Assembly (NCBI GenBank): GCA_003022945.1
Contig: PXRZ01000068.1
Coordinates: 1 to 44,240 of the forward strand
Direction of reading: 5' to 3'
Length of the DNA: 44,240 bases
Source: Halobacteriales archaeon QS_8_69_73
GTDB lineage: Archaea > Halobacteriota > Halobacteria > Halobacteriales > Haloarculaceae
Below the pieces are notes generated by a model. That model saw nothing but the letters and a program-made list of their open reading frames with translations. It searched no databases and was not told the DNA's origin. The number at the start of each line of letters is the position of its first letter. Within the stretch, counting starts at the first letter, position 1. Both the position numbers and the translations under genes were made by a program. Positions 17,925 through 26,406 of the stretch are shown here, piece by piece.

Positions 17925-18486
17925 AGTGACCGCGACGATCATCAACCGTTCGCGGCGACACCGGGCCGCGAGTTACGACCGGGCCTCGATAGGCCGGACC
18001 GGCCGTCGGCGATCCGGAGCGCCGCCGCCAGCGCGAACAGTCGGAGTTCGTGATGCGGCGGCGTCGTCGTCAACTCCGCCGGCAGGTACTCGACGAGTTC
18101 CGATGGTCGCCGAGTACCGGAAGGCCAGCCTCACGGGTCGGAACGGAAAGCCGAGTTCGGACCACCGGCCGGCGAGGGCCGTCGGAAGCGCGTCCGCGAC
18201 GACGTGGATGAGTTGCCCGAACGGGAATGCCGACGAGACGCCCGGCCGGCCGGAGCGACGGTCGAGATACCACAGGCCGACGCCGCAGGCGGCTGCGAAC
18301 GGCAGCGAACGTCCGAGACTCCGTCGGACGCAGGCTCACCCGGACGACCAGGGGTTCGTCCGTCGGGTCCGAAAACTGCGTGCCGACGGCGAGCGCGGCG
18401 ACGGCGAGGCCCGCCGGGGGCCCGTCCGTCCGACCCCCGACGGCGAGTAGGCGAGGTAGCCAATGGCTAGATGACCCCAGGTAGCG
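17925..18486 (-). pseudogene. YdjM/DUF457-type membrane metal-dependent hydrolase, degenerate
   Basis: Pieces of a membrane-bound hydrolase-like protein can be read in order on the minus strand but in different frames: TWGHLAIGYLAYS at the start, LAVAALAVGTQFSDPTDEPL, then FGQLIHVVADALPTALAG, and ALAAALRIADG near the end. These match the usual order of haloarchaeal YdjM/DUF457 proteins. At least three frame changes are needed and no start codon is left (the initiating region reads GCTACCTGG). The gene is surely dead unless the sequence is badly wrong. Confidence 0.6.
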
Positions 18487-18821
18487 TTCGCGTTTCTGGT
18501 GACGGCCGGATATACCCGAGCGTTTCCACCCGTAGGCCACCGGGTCGGCCGTCTCGCCACACGGTGAGCGACGCCGGAGACGGCCGTATCCTCGGCGCGC
18601 GGGTCGACCGCTCGCGGTCGGGGTTCAGCGTCGCCCGGAACCCGGAAGCCGCACCGCCGATGCTGCCGGCTGTAATAGTGTAAGCAGTCCCGTCCAAACC
18701 ACGGGTCTTGACCGGGTGCCGACCGAATATCGCGGGGAAACATCGAAAGAATTGCGATCGGCAGTATAGGACGGTTCGTGGCCGCGGCCCCGGCGAACCG
18801 CATCGGGAGGATTTCCGGGCC
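18487..18821. other. Intergenic region, nothing recognised
   Basis: I see no credible gene or RNA in these 335 nt. The reading frames here are antisense or fragmentary. Confidence 0.4.
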
Positions 18822-19697
18822 TCAGAGCCCGAGCTCGGACATACTGCCGGGTGTATCCGCGGGGACATCGTTGACGATAGCGATGCCGGAGGCGCCGACG
18901 GCGACGTTGGGCGACCCGAGCGCGAGTCCCTTGAGGTTCTGCCCGGTATCGGTGGTGTCTTCGTTCCACGAGCCGGCGGCGTACTCGAACACCCGACCGC
19001 TCTCGCCGACGGTGTAGCCCGACTCGTCTTCGATTTCGATGTCGCGCAGGGAGAGGTTGCCTATATTGGTCCGCCTCCAGGCGCCGTTGTACCGCCAGAC
19101 GGAGCCGCCGCCGCCGACGGCCCAGACGTCGTCCGACCCGTCGCTGTCGATACCGTAGAGGCTGTGGCCGGGGGCGGCGGAGTCGTACGTGCCGCTCCGT
19201 CCGTTGTTGAAGCTGTAGGAGATACTGCCGGAGCCGTCGGCGGCGTAGACGTTTGCCTCGCCGCTCTCGCCGGTGACGGCAATGCTCTTGAAGTTGTTCG
19301 TATTATCTTGGGGTTCGCCACGGTCGTTGATGTTGCCCGTCGCCACGTCGTACTCGCCGATGGCGCCGGAGGCGCCGGCGAACCACAGCCGCTCGCCGTC
19401 GTCGGTGACGTCCACGCTGAGAAGGTTACGGCCGTCACCCGTGACGCCGCCGTCGGCGACCTTCTCCCATCCCCGCTCGGTTCGCTCAAGGATGACGCCC
19501 TCCTGGCCGACGGCGTAGGCATTTCCGTCGGTAGAGGCGTCTCCGCCGGCGTAGGCGACGTCGTAGAGCGACCCGTCGGTCGGCGTCTCCTCGGTTCTCC
19601 ATTCCGCTTCGGCCGCTGCTCGGCCCGCGAGAGTTGCTGATACGAAGGCTGTACCTGCTGCTTTAATCGCTGTTCGGCGATTTATCATCATTCCCAT
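18822..19697 (-). CDS. Tat-exported beta-propeller (YCF48-like) protein
   Basis: The 291-residue protein has a twin-arginine signal (NRRTAIKAAGTAFVSATLAG, cleaved near AAAEA) and then about five blade-like repeats of the type LWFAGASGAIGEYD, VWAVGGGGSVWRYN, GYTVGESGRVFEYA and NVAVGASGIAIVND. Such YCF48/sialidase-like propellers act outside the cell, but the archaeal ones have no known task. Three in-frame ATGs lie at 19697, 19691 and 19688, and any of them could be the start. A partial paralogue of its C-terminal blades lies at 20876-21123. Confidence 0.75.
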   Translation of the reverse strand: MGMMINRRTAIKAAGTAFVSATLAGRAAAEAEWRTEETPTDGSLYDVAYAGGDASTDGNAYAVGQEGVILERTERGWEKVADGGVTGDGRNLLSVDVTDDGERLWFAGASGAIGEYDVATGNINDRGEPQDNTNNFKSIAVTGESGEANVYAADGSGSISYSFNNGRSGTYDSAAPGHSLYGIDSDGSDDVWAVGGGGSVWRYNGAWRRTNIGNLSLRDIEIEDESGYTVGESGRVFEYAAGSWNEDTTDTGQNLKGLALGSPNVAVGASGIAIVNDVPADTPGSMSELGL

Positions 19698-20050
19698 AAT
19701 ATGTAATACGAGTGAACACTCATTTGTATCTTTCGTTTACATCCGAAGGTTCATTTAGTCGAATCTGCGGAGCGGCCCCGCCCCGTAGGCGGCGGCCGTC
19801 GGTCCCGCGGTAGCGCCGACGGCGCTTGCCGTGGCCGTCCGGGTGTCGGCACCGTACCGTCGGCCCCGACGTTTGATCCCTGGGTCGACGTACCCGGCGC
19901 GTCAGACGTTCCCGGGTTCGCCCGAACGGCCGGTATTCGCCGGTTCGGTGTCGTCCGCAGGGGATGTGAACGCCTCACAGTGACTGCCGTGATTATGTAC
20001 CGATTCGGCCGCACGACTCCGCGCGGTCGACGCGGAACAGTTCACGACAG
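19698..20050. other. Intergenic region, nothing recognised beyond a promoter-like stretch
   Basis: An AT-rich segment at 19698-19750 probably holds the promoter of the propeller gene. I recognise nothing in the remaining 300 nt. Confidence 0.4.
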
Positions 20051-20766
20051 TTACTGCCGCGAGGAGCGCCGCGAGACGTCGACGGTCAGTCCGTCGCGGG
20101 CCACCCGGACGTCGGCGTCGACCTGACCGCCGACGGCCTCGACCATCTCCTCGTGTTCGCCGTCGGTGTGCGGGTAGAGATGCGTCAGGTAGACGCGGCC
20201 GAAATCGTGGCCGGCCAGCGTCTCGCCGAGCTGCGTCGGCGTCGGGTGGTTGTCGACGTCGATGTCGTCGGGGAACGAACAGTCGTGGGCCAGAAGCGCC
20301 GAGCCGTCGGGTCGTCAGCCTCGAGGCGGTAGGCCAGACAGTGCATCGAGTGGACCGTCTCGACGGCCGCGACGTCGTAGCCGGCCGCAGAGAACGACCC
20401 CGGCGACACCTCCCGGATCGAAAGGTCGAACCGGCCGGCCATGTAGTCGTGGACCGACAGTAGACCCTCGATGAGCGCCCCGGTGCCGTCGGGGCCGATG
20501 ATCTCGAGGTCGGTCTCGCCCGCCAGCCACCGCGCCTTCAGCAGCGGCAGCAGGTCGGAGACGTGGTCGAGGTGATAGTGGGTCAGGAGGACGGTGTCGA
20601 TTCCCTCGTAGCCGACGTCCGTCGCCGCGAGGCCGTGCATCGCGCCGCTGCCGCAGTCGATCAACAGCGGGTCGGCGTCGCCGCCGGAATCTTCCAGCAG
20701 CAGCCCCGTCTGGTTCCGCTCGCCGGTCGGCATCGCCGCGCCGGTGCCGAGGAAGGTGACCTGCAT
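20051..20766 (-). pseudogene. RNase Z-like MBL hydrolase with internal deletion and frameshift
   Basis: The start (MQVTFLGTGAAMPTGERNQ) and THYHLDHVSDLLPLL are typical of the RNase Z/arylsulfatase-like MBL group. The frame breaks near 20305, after YRLEADD. The rest is read in another frame: SALLAHDCSFPDDIDVDNH, then TLAGHDFGRVYLTHLYPH, ending at TAA 20051-20053. Between the two parts the family normally has about 30-40 residues with the third metal-binding region, and these are missing. So there is a deletion plus a shift, not just a one-base error. It may have been a second RNase Z-like enzyme. Confidence 0.65.
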
Positions 20767-20875
20767 GTATCGATCGTGGAGACGGGCCGGCAAGTGCACT
20801 GCGGTGGCCGCCGCGAGACACGCGTTCGGCGGCCACCCGGAGCCTCGGAACGGAACGATGCTGTCCGGCCGCTCC

Positions 20876-21123
20876 TTCGTGGCCACCGTGCCGCCGGTAC
20901 CGACGGCGACGTCGAGGGAGCCAAGCGCGAGTCCGTCGAGGCTCTGTCCGGTCTCCGTGGTTTCCTCTTTCCCATGTACCGGTGTACTCGAACACCTGGC
21001 CGCCGTTGCTCACGGCGTAGCTGGAGCCGTCCTCGATGTCGACGTCTCGCAGCGTCGCGTCGCCAAGGTCGTCCGCTCCCACCGGCCGGTGTACCGCTGG
21101 ACGGTGCCGCCGCCGATAAACGT
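20876..21123 (-). pseudogene. Fragment of a propeller protein related to 18822-19697
   Basis: The minus strand encodes GGGTVQRYTGRWER, then after a frame change LGDATLRDVDIEDGSSYAVSNGG and VFEYTG, then SLDGLALGSLDVAVGTGG. These match the last two blades of the nearby propeller protein (LRDIEIEDESGYTVGESGRV, LKGLALGSPNVAVGASG). It has no start and two frame changes. A tandem duplication followed by decay is the simplest reading. Confidence 0.65.
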
Positions 21124-21267
21124 GATTTGGATTTTGCGCAACGACCCGAAATTTGTCGATGAATCGGGCACGGTACGGTGGCGAATCTGGGTGGCAGTTG
21201 GGGCACCGACCGGACCCTCCCGGTCCGAAAGGTCATATCGGACGGCAACCAGTACTCGCCCGAGCGG

Positions 21268-21981
21268 ATGGACCGCGAATCGTTCCGGTTCGACGACGTG
21301 TTCGCCGACAACACGGTCGACGGGACCGCCGTCAGACGGGAGGCCGAGCGGTTCCTGATCCGGTGGTCCGCCGACGACATCGCGGCCGTGACCGCCCGCA
21401 CGCGACGGCTGGCGGCCCTCGGGGTCGTGGGCCTCCTCGCCGCGACGCTCCTTCCGACGACCACCGCCGTCGCCGACCTGTTGCTCCAGGTTGTCTATTA
21501 CACCCTCGTCGTCGAAGTCGGCGCGATGGGAGCGATCTACTACCTGCTGCGGGACGTCGACCGGCCGACCGAGCTCCTCGAGGCCGACCTCGGCTGGGCC
21601 GGGACGGCCGGACTGCTTGCGCTGGTCGCGCTGGCGTACGCGGCGACGAATGCTCGGAGTGGACGTGTCGTCTGGCGGTTCGCGTTCAAGTCGGCGCCGT
21701 TTGCGCCCGGGGGACGGCCGCCGCCGCTGGCGGCCGACAGGGAGTCGCTCGTCGCCTGGGGCCGGCGGCTGGCCGGCGTGGCCGCCGTCGTCGTCGCCGC
21801 CGACGTGACGTGGACCCTCCTGACCCGGACGGACGCCGGGACCGTCCTGGCCGGGCTCCTTGACCGCGCTGGCGGCGTCGACCCGCGGCCGGTGGTGACG
21901 CCGCTCGAGGCCGGTGTGCTGTATGCGACCCTCTTCGTCGTCGGCGTCCTCCTGGCGGTCGCCCTCTCGGCCCGACGGTGA
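21268..21981 (+). CDS. Hypothetical membrane protein
   Basis: The ATG at 21268 opens a 237-residue protein; an in-frame GTG at 21178 would add 30 residues. A polar N-terminus (MDRESFRFDDVFADNTVDG) is followed by hydrophobic helices at about 50-75, 78-95, 110-130, 168-190 and 212-235. I do not recognise a family. No clear operon partner is seen: the next genes lie on the other strand and converge. Confidence 0.6.
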   Translation: MDRESFRFDDVFADNTVDGTAVRREAERFLIRWSADDIAAVTARTRRLAALGVVGLLAATLLPTTTAVADLLLQVVYYTLVVEVGAMGAIYYLLRDVDRPTELLEADLGWAGTAGLLALVALAYAATNARSGRVVWRFAFKSAPFAPGGRPPPLAADRESLVAWGRRLAGVAAVVVAADVTWTLLTRTDAGTVLAGLLDRAGGVDPRPVVTPLEAGVLYATLFVVGVLLAVALSARR

Positions 21982-22103
21982 CCGGCGGGGTCGTCGTACC
22001 GCCGGACGTAGCCGGTCGAATCGCGGTCGGGTCTCCCGTCGCGTTCGCCCGGATACGGGGACTACCACCGATTCAGGTGGTCACGAAATCACGTCCGGCA
22101 GCA

Positions 22104-22358
22104 TCAGCCGTCGCGGCCGCCGTGCTTCCGGAACCAGACCCGCTCGCCGACCGGGGAGTCGTCCGGGCCGAGGTCGAGCCGGTCGACGAAGAGGTCGCGG
22201 ACCGCCATCGTGACGACGAGTTCGACCGGATTGCCGTCCTCGGGGGCGACGGTGACGACGCAGTGGCCGTCCCGCTCGGCGACGGCCTCGACGGTTCCGA
22301 CCGACCACCGGTCGCGGTGGTGGGCTGGCTCCCGGGCGTGGATGCGGTCGTGGGTCAT
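22104..22358 (-). CDS. Conserved small haloarchaeal protein
   Basis: The 84-residue product starts with MTHDRIHAREPAHHRDRWS and contains HCVVTVAPEDGNPVELVVT and a short C-terminal FRKHGGRDG tail. It is predicted to be a compact beta protein. I recall similar small proteins in haloarchaea but no function. The ATG follows the SDR stop by one base, so the two genes form an operon. Confidence 0.65.
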   Translation of the reverse strand: MTHDRIHAREPAHHRDRWSVGTVEAVAERDGHCVVTVAPEDGNPVELVVTMAVRDLFVDRLDLGPDDSPVGERVWFRKHGGRDG

Positions 22359-22359
22359 C

Positions 22360-23304
22360 CTACGTGTCGGCGGCCGTCGACGGCTCGTCGGCGGCGTGGT
22401 CGTCGGCCGCCGAAAGCGGCACCTCGACGTCGAGCATCTCGGCGCTTTCGGCCCAGAGCCGCCGGGCGGCCTCGGGGTCCCTGGCGGCCGCCGACGGCTG
22501 CTTCGGGCGTCGGTCGGCGAAGTACCGCCCGGAGACATCGGCGGTTCGCGGCGAGACGCCGGCGAACAGCAGCTCCGCGGCGCCGTCGGCGACCGTCGTC
22601 ACCCCGGGGAGGGTGTCGAGCCGCCGGACCAGCCACGGCAGCGGCCCGGGGAGAAAGCGGCTGAAGCCGCTGCCCGGAATCGCCCCGGGGTGGACGCTGT
22701 TCGAGACGACGTCGCGGCCGGCGGCCTCGAATCGCTCCGCCAGCTCCGAGGCGAACAGCACGTTCGCAAGCTTCGAGTGGCCGTAGGCGCGGAGCCCGGT
22801 CGCGGGGTCCGGTGCCTCGACCGACCCGAAATCCAGCGAGGCGCCGCGGTGGGCCGATGAGGCGGTCGTCACCACCCGGGCGCCCGGCCGGAGGTGGTCG
22901 AGTAGCTCCGCCGTCAGCAGGTACGGCGAGAGGTGGTTCACCTGGAAGGTGTACTCGACGCCGGCGTCGGTGAGCCGCGTCTCGCGGAAGACGCCCCCGG
23001 CGTTATTGAACAGCAGGTCGAGCCCGTCCGTCGACGCCCGGACGGCCGCCGCCAGCTCCCGGACCGCGTCGGGGTCGGCGAAGTCCGCCTGCAGGAACTC
23101 GGCGTCGGCGCCCGTCCGGGTCAGTTCGTCGACGACCGCCGCCCCCGCCTCCTCGTCGCGGCCGTGGACGACGACGTCGGCGCCGAGTCGGCCCAGCGCC
23201 AGCGCCGCCGCCCGTCCGATGCCGCTCGTCGAGCCGGTGACGAGCGCCCGTTTTCCGGTGCAGTCGACGTCCGAGACGCCGGCGATCTTCTCGGGAGTGC
23301 TCAC
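22360..23304 (-). CDS. Short-chain dehydrogenase/reductase
   Basis: The 314-residue protein has the complete SDR signature: the cofactor loop TGSTSGIG, NNAG, the catalytic Ser in TTASSAHRG, and YGHSK with the catalytic Tyr and Lys. It resembles the retinol dehydrogenase/WWOX-like group of SDRs by its length and by the NHLSPYLLTAELL segment. The HGRDEE motif after the second strand suggests a preference for NADP. The GTG at 23304 is the best start. The substrate is unknown. It is the first gene of a pair with the 84-residue protein. Confidence 0.85.
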   Translation of the reverse strand: MSTPEKIAGVSDVDCTGKRALVTGSTSGIGRAAALALGRLGADVVVHGRDEEAGAAVVDELTRTGADAEFLQADFADPDAVRELAAAVRASTDGLDLLFNNAGGVFRETRLTDAGVEYTFQVNHLSPYLLTAELLDHLRPGARVVTTASSAHRGASLDFGSVEAPDPATGLRAYGHSKLANVLFASELAERFEAAGRDVVSNSVHPGAIPGSGFSRFLPGPLPWLVRRLDTLPGVTTVADGAAELLFAGVSPRTADVSGRYFADRRPKQPSAAARDPEAARRLWAESAEMLDVEVPLSAADDHAADEPSTAADT

Positions 23305-23390
23305 ACGCGTTCGAGGAACTCGACGGAGAAAACCCCAACCCTTCCGCACAGGGGGCAAGCGCTAACTTCGGTCGGGGCGAAGAAGGGGCC

Positions 23391-23717
23391 ATGCAGACGA
23401 CCATCGACGAACACGACGGCTGCATGCTCGCCCGCATCGAGGACGACGAGCGCGTGTTCGAGGTGACCTTCGAGGACATCGAGCCGACCGACGTGACACT
23501 CCGGCTCTTCCGGGACGGCGAGGAAGTCGGCAGCATCTACAACGACGACGGCACCGAACGGACGATGGCACAGCTGACGACCGCCCGCGACGGCAGCGAC
23601 TTCATCGGCGTCCAGGTCCCGAAGGAGTTCGTCTCGGAGCTGCTGTCGGCCGCGACCGAGGCCGGACGGGTCACCGACGAGTCGGCCGCCGAAGGCTACC
23701 GGCTCCGGGTGCTCTGA
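23391..23717 (+). CDS. Conserved haloarchaeal hypothetical protein
   Basis: The 108-residue acidic protein (MQTTIDEHDGCMLARIEDDERV...) has a predicted beta-rich first half and a helix at FVSELLSAATEAG. It is soluble and has no signal. It looks like an intact small haloarchaeal protein, but I cannot name the family. It is divergent from the SDR gene (86 nt between the starts). Confidence 0.65.
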   Translation: MQTTIDEHDGCMLARIEDDERVFEVTFEDIEPTDVTLRLFRDGEEVGSIYNDDGTERTMAQLTTARDGSDFIGVQVPKEFVSELLSAATEAGRVTDESAAEGYRLRVL

Positions 23718-24086
23718 GACCCACGTCGTCCGGTGCCGTCGCAAGCACCGTCGTCGTCATCCCCTCCGACCGCCGGCGGCCGTCGGACGCCGCCGGCACG
23801 GACGAGAACACGTCCGTCGCCGAGACCGCCCGTCAACACGCGGACGGCGGAGCGACCGCACGGGCCGGTCGCATCGACGGCCCCATGGCTCCCGCCTGCC
23901 GGGTCCGTCGAGGCCGACGACAACCGCACCCGGCGTCCGGACGGCTGCGACGAGCCGTACGAGGTATCCCCGAGCACGTCCGGGTGGCGGCGGACCACCC
24001 CCCACGGCGCGAGAAGTGCGACTCGTATCACGCGTCGAGTGGACGCCAACTGCTGACGGCGGCCGGCGCCCACCCCCACGCGACGC
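23718..24086. other. Intergenic region, nothing recognised
   Basis: This GC-rich stretch has no convincing gene, RNA or repeat. Short open frames exist on both strands, as expected at this GC content. Confidence 0.4.
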
Positions 24087-24380
24087 TCAGTCGTCCGGAG
24101 CGTCGTCGCCGTGTGGCGCGTGGTAGTCCCACGCGAACTCCGGCACCCACGCCCGGCATTCGGCACACCACAGCCGCCCGCGGTCCGGCGCCGGCTGTCC
24201 GTGCTCGCGGCCGCTGTCGGTCACCACCGTCCGGCCCTCCGGTCGGTCTTGTAGGTGCCCGGCGACATCGGCGCCGCGACGACCGGCCGGCGACCGACGC
24301 CGGCCGACACGCCGGTCGGATAGCGCAGCCGCTCACCGGGCAGGTGTCGGAGCCTCGTCTCGTCCGTCTGGCGTCGTGAC
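24087..24380 (-). pseudogene. Possible small zinc-ribbon protein, frameshifted
   Basis: The ATG at 24380 opens MSRRQTDETRLRHLPGERLRYPTG, which runs into a stop at about 24230. In another frame the sequence continues as EGRTVVTDSGREHGQPAP and LWCAECRAWVPEFAWDYHAPHG to a stop at 24087. One indel near 24235 would join them into a protein of about 95 residues with a single CxxC. The evidence is weak and the family is unknown. Confidence 0.35.
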
Positions 24381-24555
24381 ATCACCGTCGCAACCGCTCC
24401 TGATCGGAGATACTCGCATTACGAGAGTCGGGCTCAAGGGTCCAGCGGTAGCGGCCGAATCTACCCCGTCGTCCGGCGGTTCCGAGCGGCGACGACCGGG
24501 CGCGGCGGCCCGGCACAGTCAGATATATGTCGGCCGGTCGACGTACTCCTCGCAC

Positions 24556-24702
24556 GTGAACGTCGAGTTCGAGTGTGTCATCTGCGGTTCGGCGGCGACG
24601 GCGACGGTGAGCGAGACGGAAGCGGACGTCGACGACCGGCCGCTGGAGACGCTGCAGGACTGTCCCATCTGCGAGCTGGAGACCATCTGGGTGGCGACGT
24701 AA
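24556..24702 (+). CDS. Small CPxCG-type zinc finger protein
   Basis: The 48-residue product (GTG start) has two Cys pairs, CVIC and CPIC, about 28 residues apart, which together would bind one zinc. Such tiny zinc-finger proteins are common in haloarchaea and often have regulatory roles, but the function of this one is unknown. TATATAT at 24523-24529 lies about 30 nt before the start, in keeping with a leaderless transcript. The tnpB remnant begins right after its stop codon. Confidence 0.65.
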   Translation: MNVEFECVICGSAATATVSETEADVDDRPLETLQDCPICELETIWVAT

Positions 24703-24830
24703 ACTACCCCACCCTACTTCGCTCGGTCTGACGACCTCGTGGTTCAAGAATCGAAGATTCTCGGCATCACGAGAGACTACGTCCCTCAAACGACTTCATT
24801 GGGGTGGGGCTTTCGCGTGAACTCCCGCTC
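24703..24830 (-). mobile_element. Right end of the tnpB element with omega-RNA-like structure
   Basis: Downstream of the tnpB remnant on its own strand, the sequence folds with CCCCACCC (24708-24715) against GGGTGGGG (about 24803-24811), around a small hairpin with loop GAA (24745-24763). IS200/IS605 elements with tnpB usually carry the omega RNA at this place. If so, its guide would be the flanking sequence that starts at 24702 on the minus strand, inside the zinc-finger gene. Confidence 0.4.
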
Positions 24831-24859
24831 TGGCCGTCACCGACAGGAGGGTCAAACTC

Positions 24860-25205
24860 TCTATTCGCGTTCAATATCTCGCGATTCTGCTCATGGGCGC
24901 ACCTCGCCCGTTCGCATGGTCCGAGGGACCTCCGGTCCCTCGCTATTCAAGCGCACGCCCACGGGTGCGCCTCTGCCGTCCCCGGTTTGGTCATAACGGA
25001 GATACCGCAGTCCGATGTTCTTGGCCGTCGCAAAGTTACTACGCGACTTTGCTGCCCGTTGGACGCAGTCAGGCGACCGCATTGTAGTCAGCATGGTTCT
25101 GGTAGCCGCATTTCAAGCACTCGAAGTCTTCGCCATCGCGGTTGTCGGGGTGCGCGAATCCACACGTCGAACACCGCCGCGACGTGTTTTCCGAGTTCAC
25201 CTATT
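24860..25205 (-). pseudogene. tnpB: TnpB (IS1341-type RNA-guided nuclease) C-terminal remnant
   Basis: The minus strand encodes the TnpB zinc finger, [18 protein letters not shown] then [16 protein letters not shown] (four Cys, with the catalytic-region Asp in HADYNA). About 52 nt later, in another frame, it continues as AKNIGLRYLRYDQTGDGRGA followed by PVGVRLNS, a typical haloarchaeal TnpB tail. The 52-nt insert carries GCAAAGT...ACTTTGC (25030-25052). The RuvC-like N-terminal two thirds is absent: upstream a short open frame runs into TAG. It is a dead element end. Confidence 0.8.
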
Positions 25206-25210
25206 TGACC

Positions 25211-25581
25211 GTAACACCGCCCGTGCCGGGGTCGTCAACGGAGCCCACTGTAAGTTCCATGGCGTAGAGGTCCGGGCATAGCTCCGCCGCCGACCACTAG
25301 ATGCCCAGTCCAGCCTCGGTGCTCTCGGCACCGCCGGCGCGACGCCAGCGGGACCGTTCCTGGTGATCCGGTGTGACTGACGATGAGCCCAGTAAGACAT
25401 CACGCGGATGCGACGGTACGCCGTAGCTCCGACCGCACCGACGCCACCCGGTCTGCGGTTCTGCCGGGTCCGGCTTGGGATGCGTGGGTCGCCCGGCGGT
25501 AGCGCCGTCCGGGCGCGGGGACCGCCGATTCGCGGGTATCAAGCCTGGAGACACCGGCCGTGGGTGCGTTCGACGGGGTCG
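25211..25581. other. Intergenic region, nothing recognised
   Basis: Between the tnpB remnant and the phospholipase-like gene I find no intact gene. This region may be the other flank of the decayed insertion element. Confidence 0.4.
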
Positions 25582-26406
25582 TCAATCGTCGTCGTAGTAT
25601 CGGTGGAGGAGCCCCCTGTCCTTTAGACCGCACTCATGTAGGCAGTTCTGCGTAATGTTTTTGAGCTTCTTTCGGGTGCTGTCCGACCACTCCCTCCAGT
25701 TACGAGTTCCCTCGTCATCGATACGGTGGAATACCTCTTCGGAGTAAGTTCCGGTGTAATTGGCCAGCTCCGACACCTCGGTTTCGGCGCTGTTGTACTC
25801 GTGGTATCCGTAGCAGCCGTCACACTCGTTAGGACCGTAGTGCGTGCTGAATTCCTCGCGGTCGGAGTCCCAGCGGTCCTTGATATACTCCTCGTATCCC
25901 TTGTGAAGCCAGTCCATCGGATTGATCGAATAGTCGGTAGAGCCGTCGTTGTACGTCACCTCCAGATTTACCTGCTCCCAGCCCATACCGGTGTGGAGCG
26001 GATTCGCCATGTCTTGGGTGTAGTGAAGCGTGCGGCCGACGTACTTGGCTCGTTCGTCGCCGGATTTTTCCTCTGCCTTGTCGAAGTGCCACTGTGCGGC
26101 CTCCGGTGCGCCTCCGAGCCCGTCGAAGTCGGCGGTGTGGGGATCGTTGTTGTGGCCGCAGTAGTAGGTTCCGAAGAACGGGTCGGCGTTGTAATAATGC
26201 CCGACGTAGCGCATCAGCCCCTCGATTCCTTTCTCCAAGCCGTCCTCTATGTCCTGATCGTGGACGACCCAATTTGGCACGTCGAACGTTACCGATGGGC
26301 TGTCCGGCTCAGTGACCTCTCTTTCAATGATGTCGTCGTCATTGCCGTCGACGCCGACCGTATTGCACGACTCCTTCGCCATCCACTCGTGGTTGGTTCC
26401 CTTCAT
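25582..26406 (-). CDS. Zinc-dependent phospholipase C-like protein without its own signal peptide
   Basis: The 274-residue protein carries HYTQDMANPLH (128-138), close to the zinc-dependent phospholipase C signature HYxGDxxxPxH. Other likely ligands are His6 in NHEWMAKES, His49, His70 and Asp-rich segments, giving a trinuclear-zinc all-helical fold related to the S1/P1 nucleases. The rest (HNNDPHTADFDGLGGAPEA) is unlike well-known toxins. It has six Cys, which is unusual for a haloarchaeal cytosolic protein. It lacks a signal peptide, yet the gene upstream, overlapping by four bases, encodes a Tat-exported protein. The GC content is lower than in flanking genes. It could hydrolyse phospholipids or nucleic acid outside the cell; the substrate is unknown. 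Confidence 0.7.
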   Translation of the reverse strand: MKGTNHEWMAKESCNTVGVDGNDDDIIEREVTEPDSPSVTFDVPNWVVHDQDIEDGLEKGIEGLMRYVGHYYNADPFFGTYYCGHNNDPHTADFDGLGGAPEAAQWHFDKAEEKSGDERAKYVGRTLHYTQDMANPLHTGMGWEQVNLEVTYNDGSTDYSINPMDWLHKGYEEYIKDRWDSDREEFSTHYGPNECDGCYGYHEYNSAETEVSELANYTGTYSEEVFHRIDDEGTRNWREWSDSTRKKLKNITQNCLHECGLKDRGLLHRYYDDD

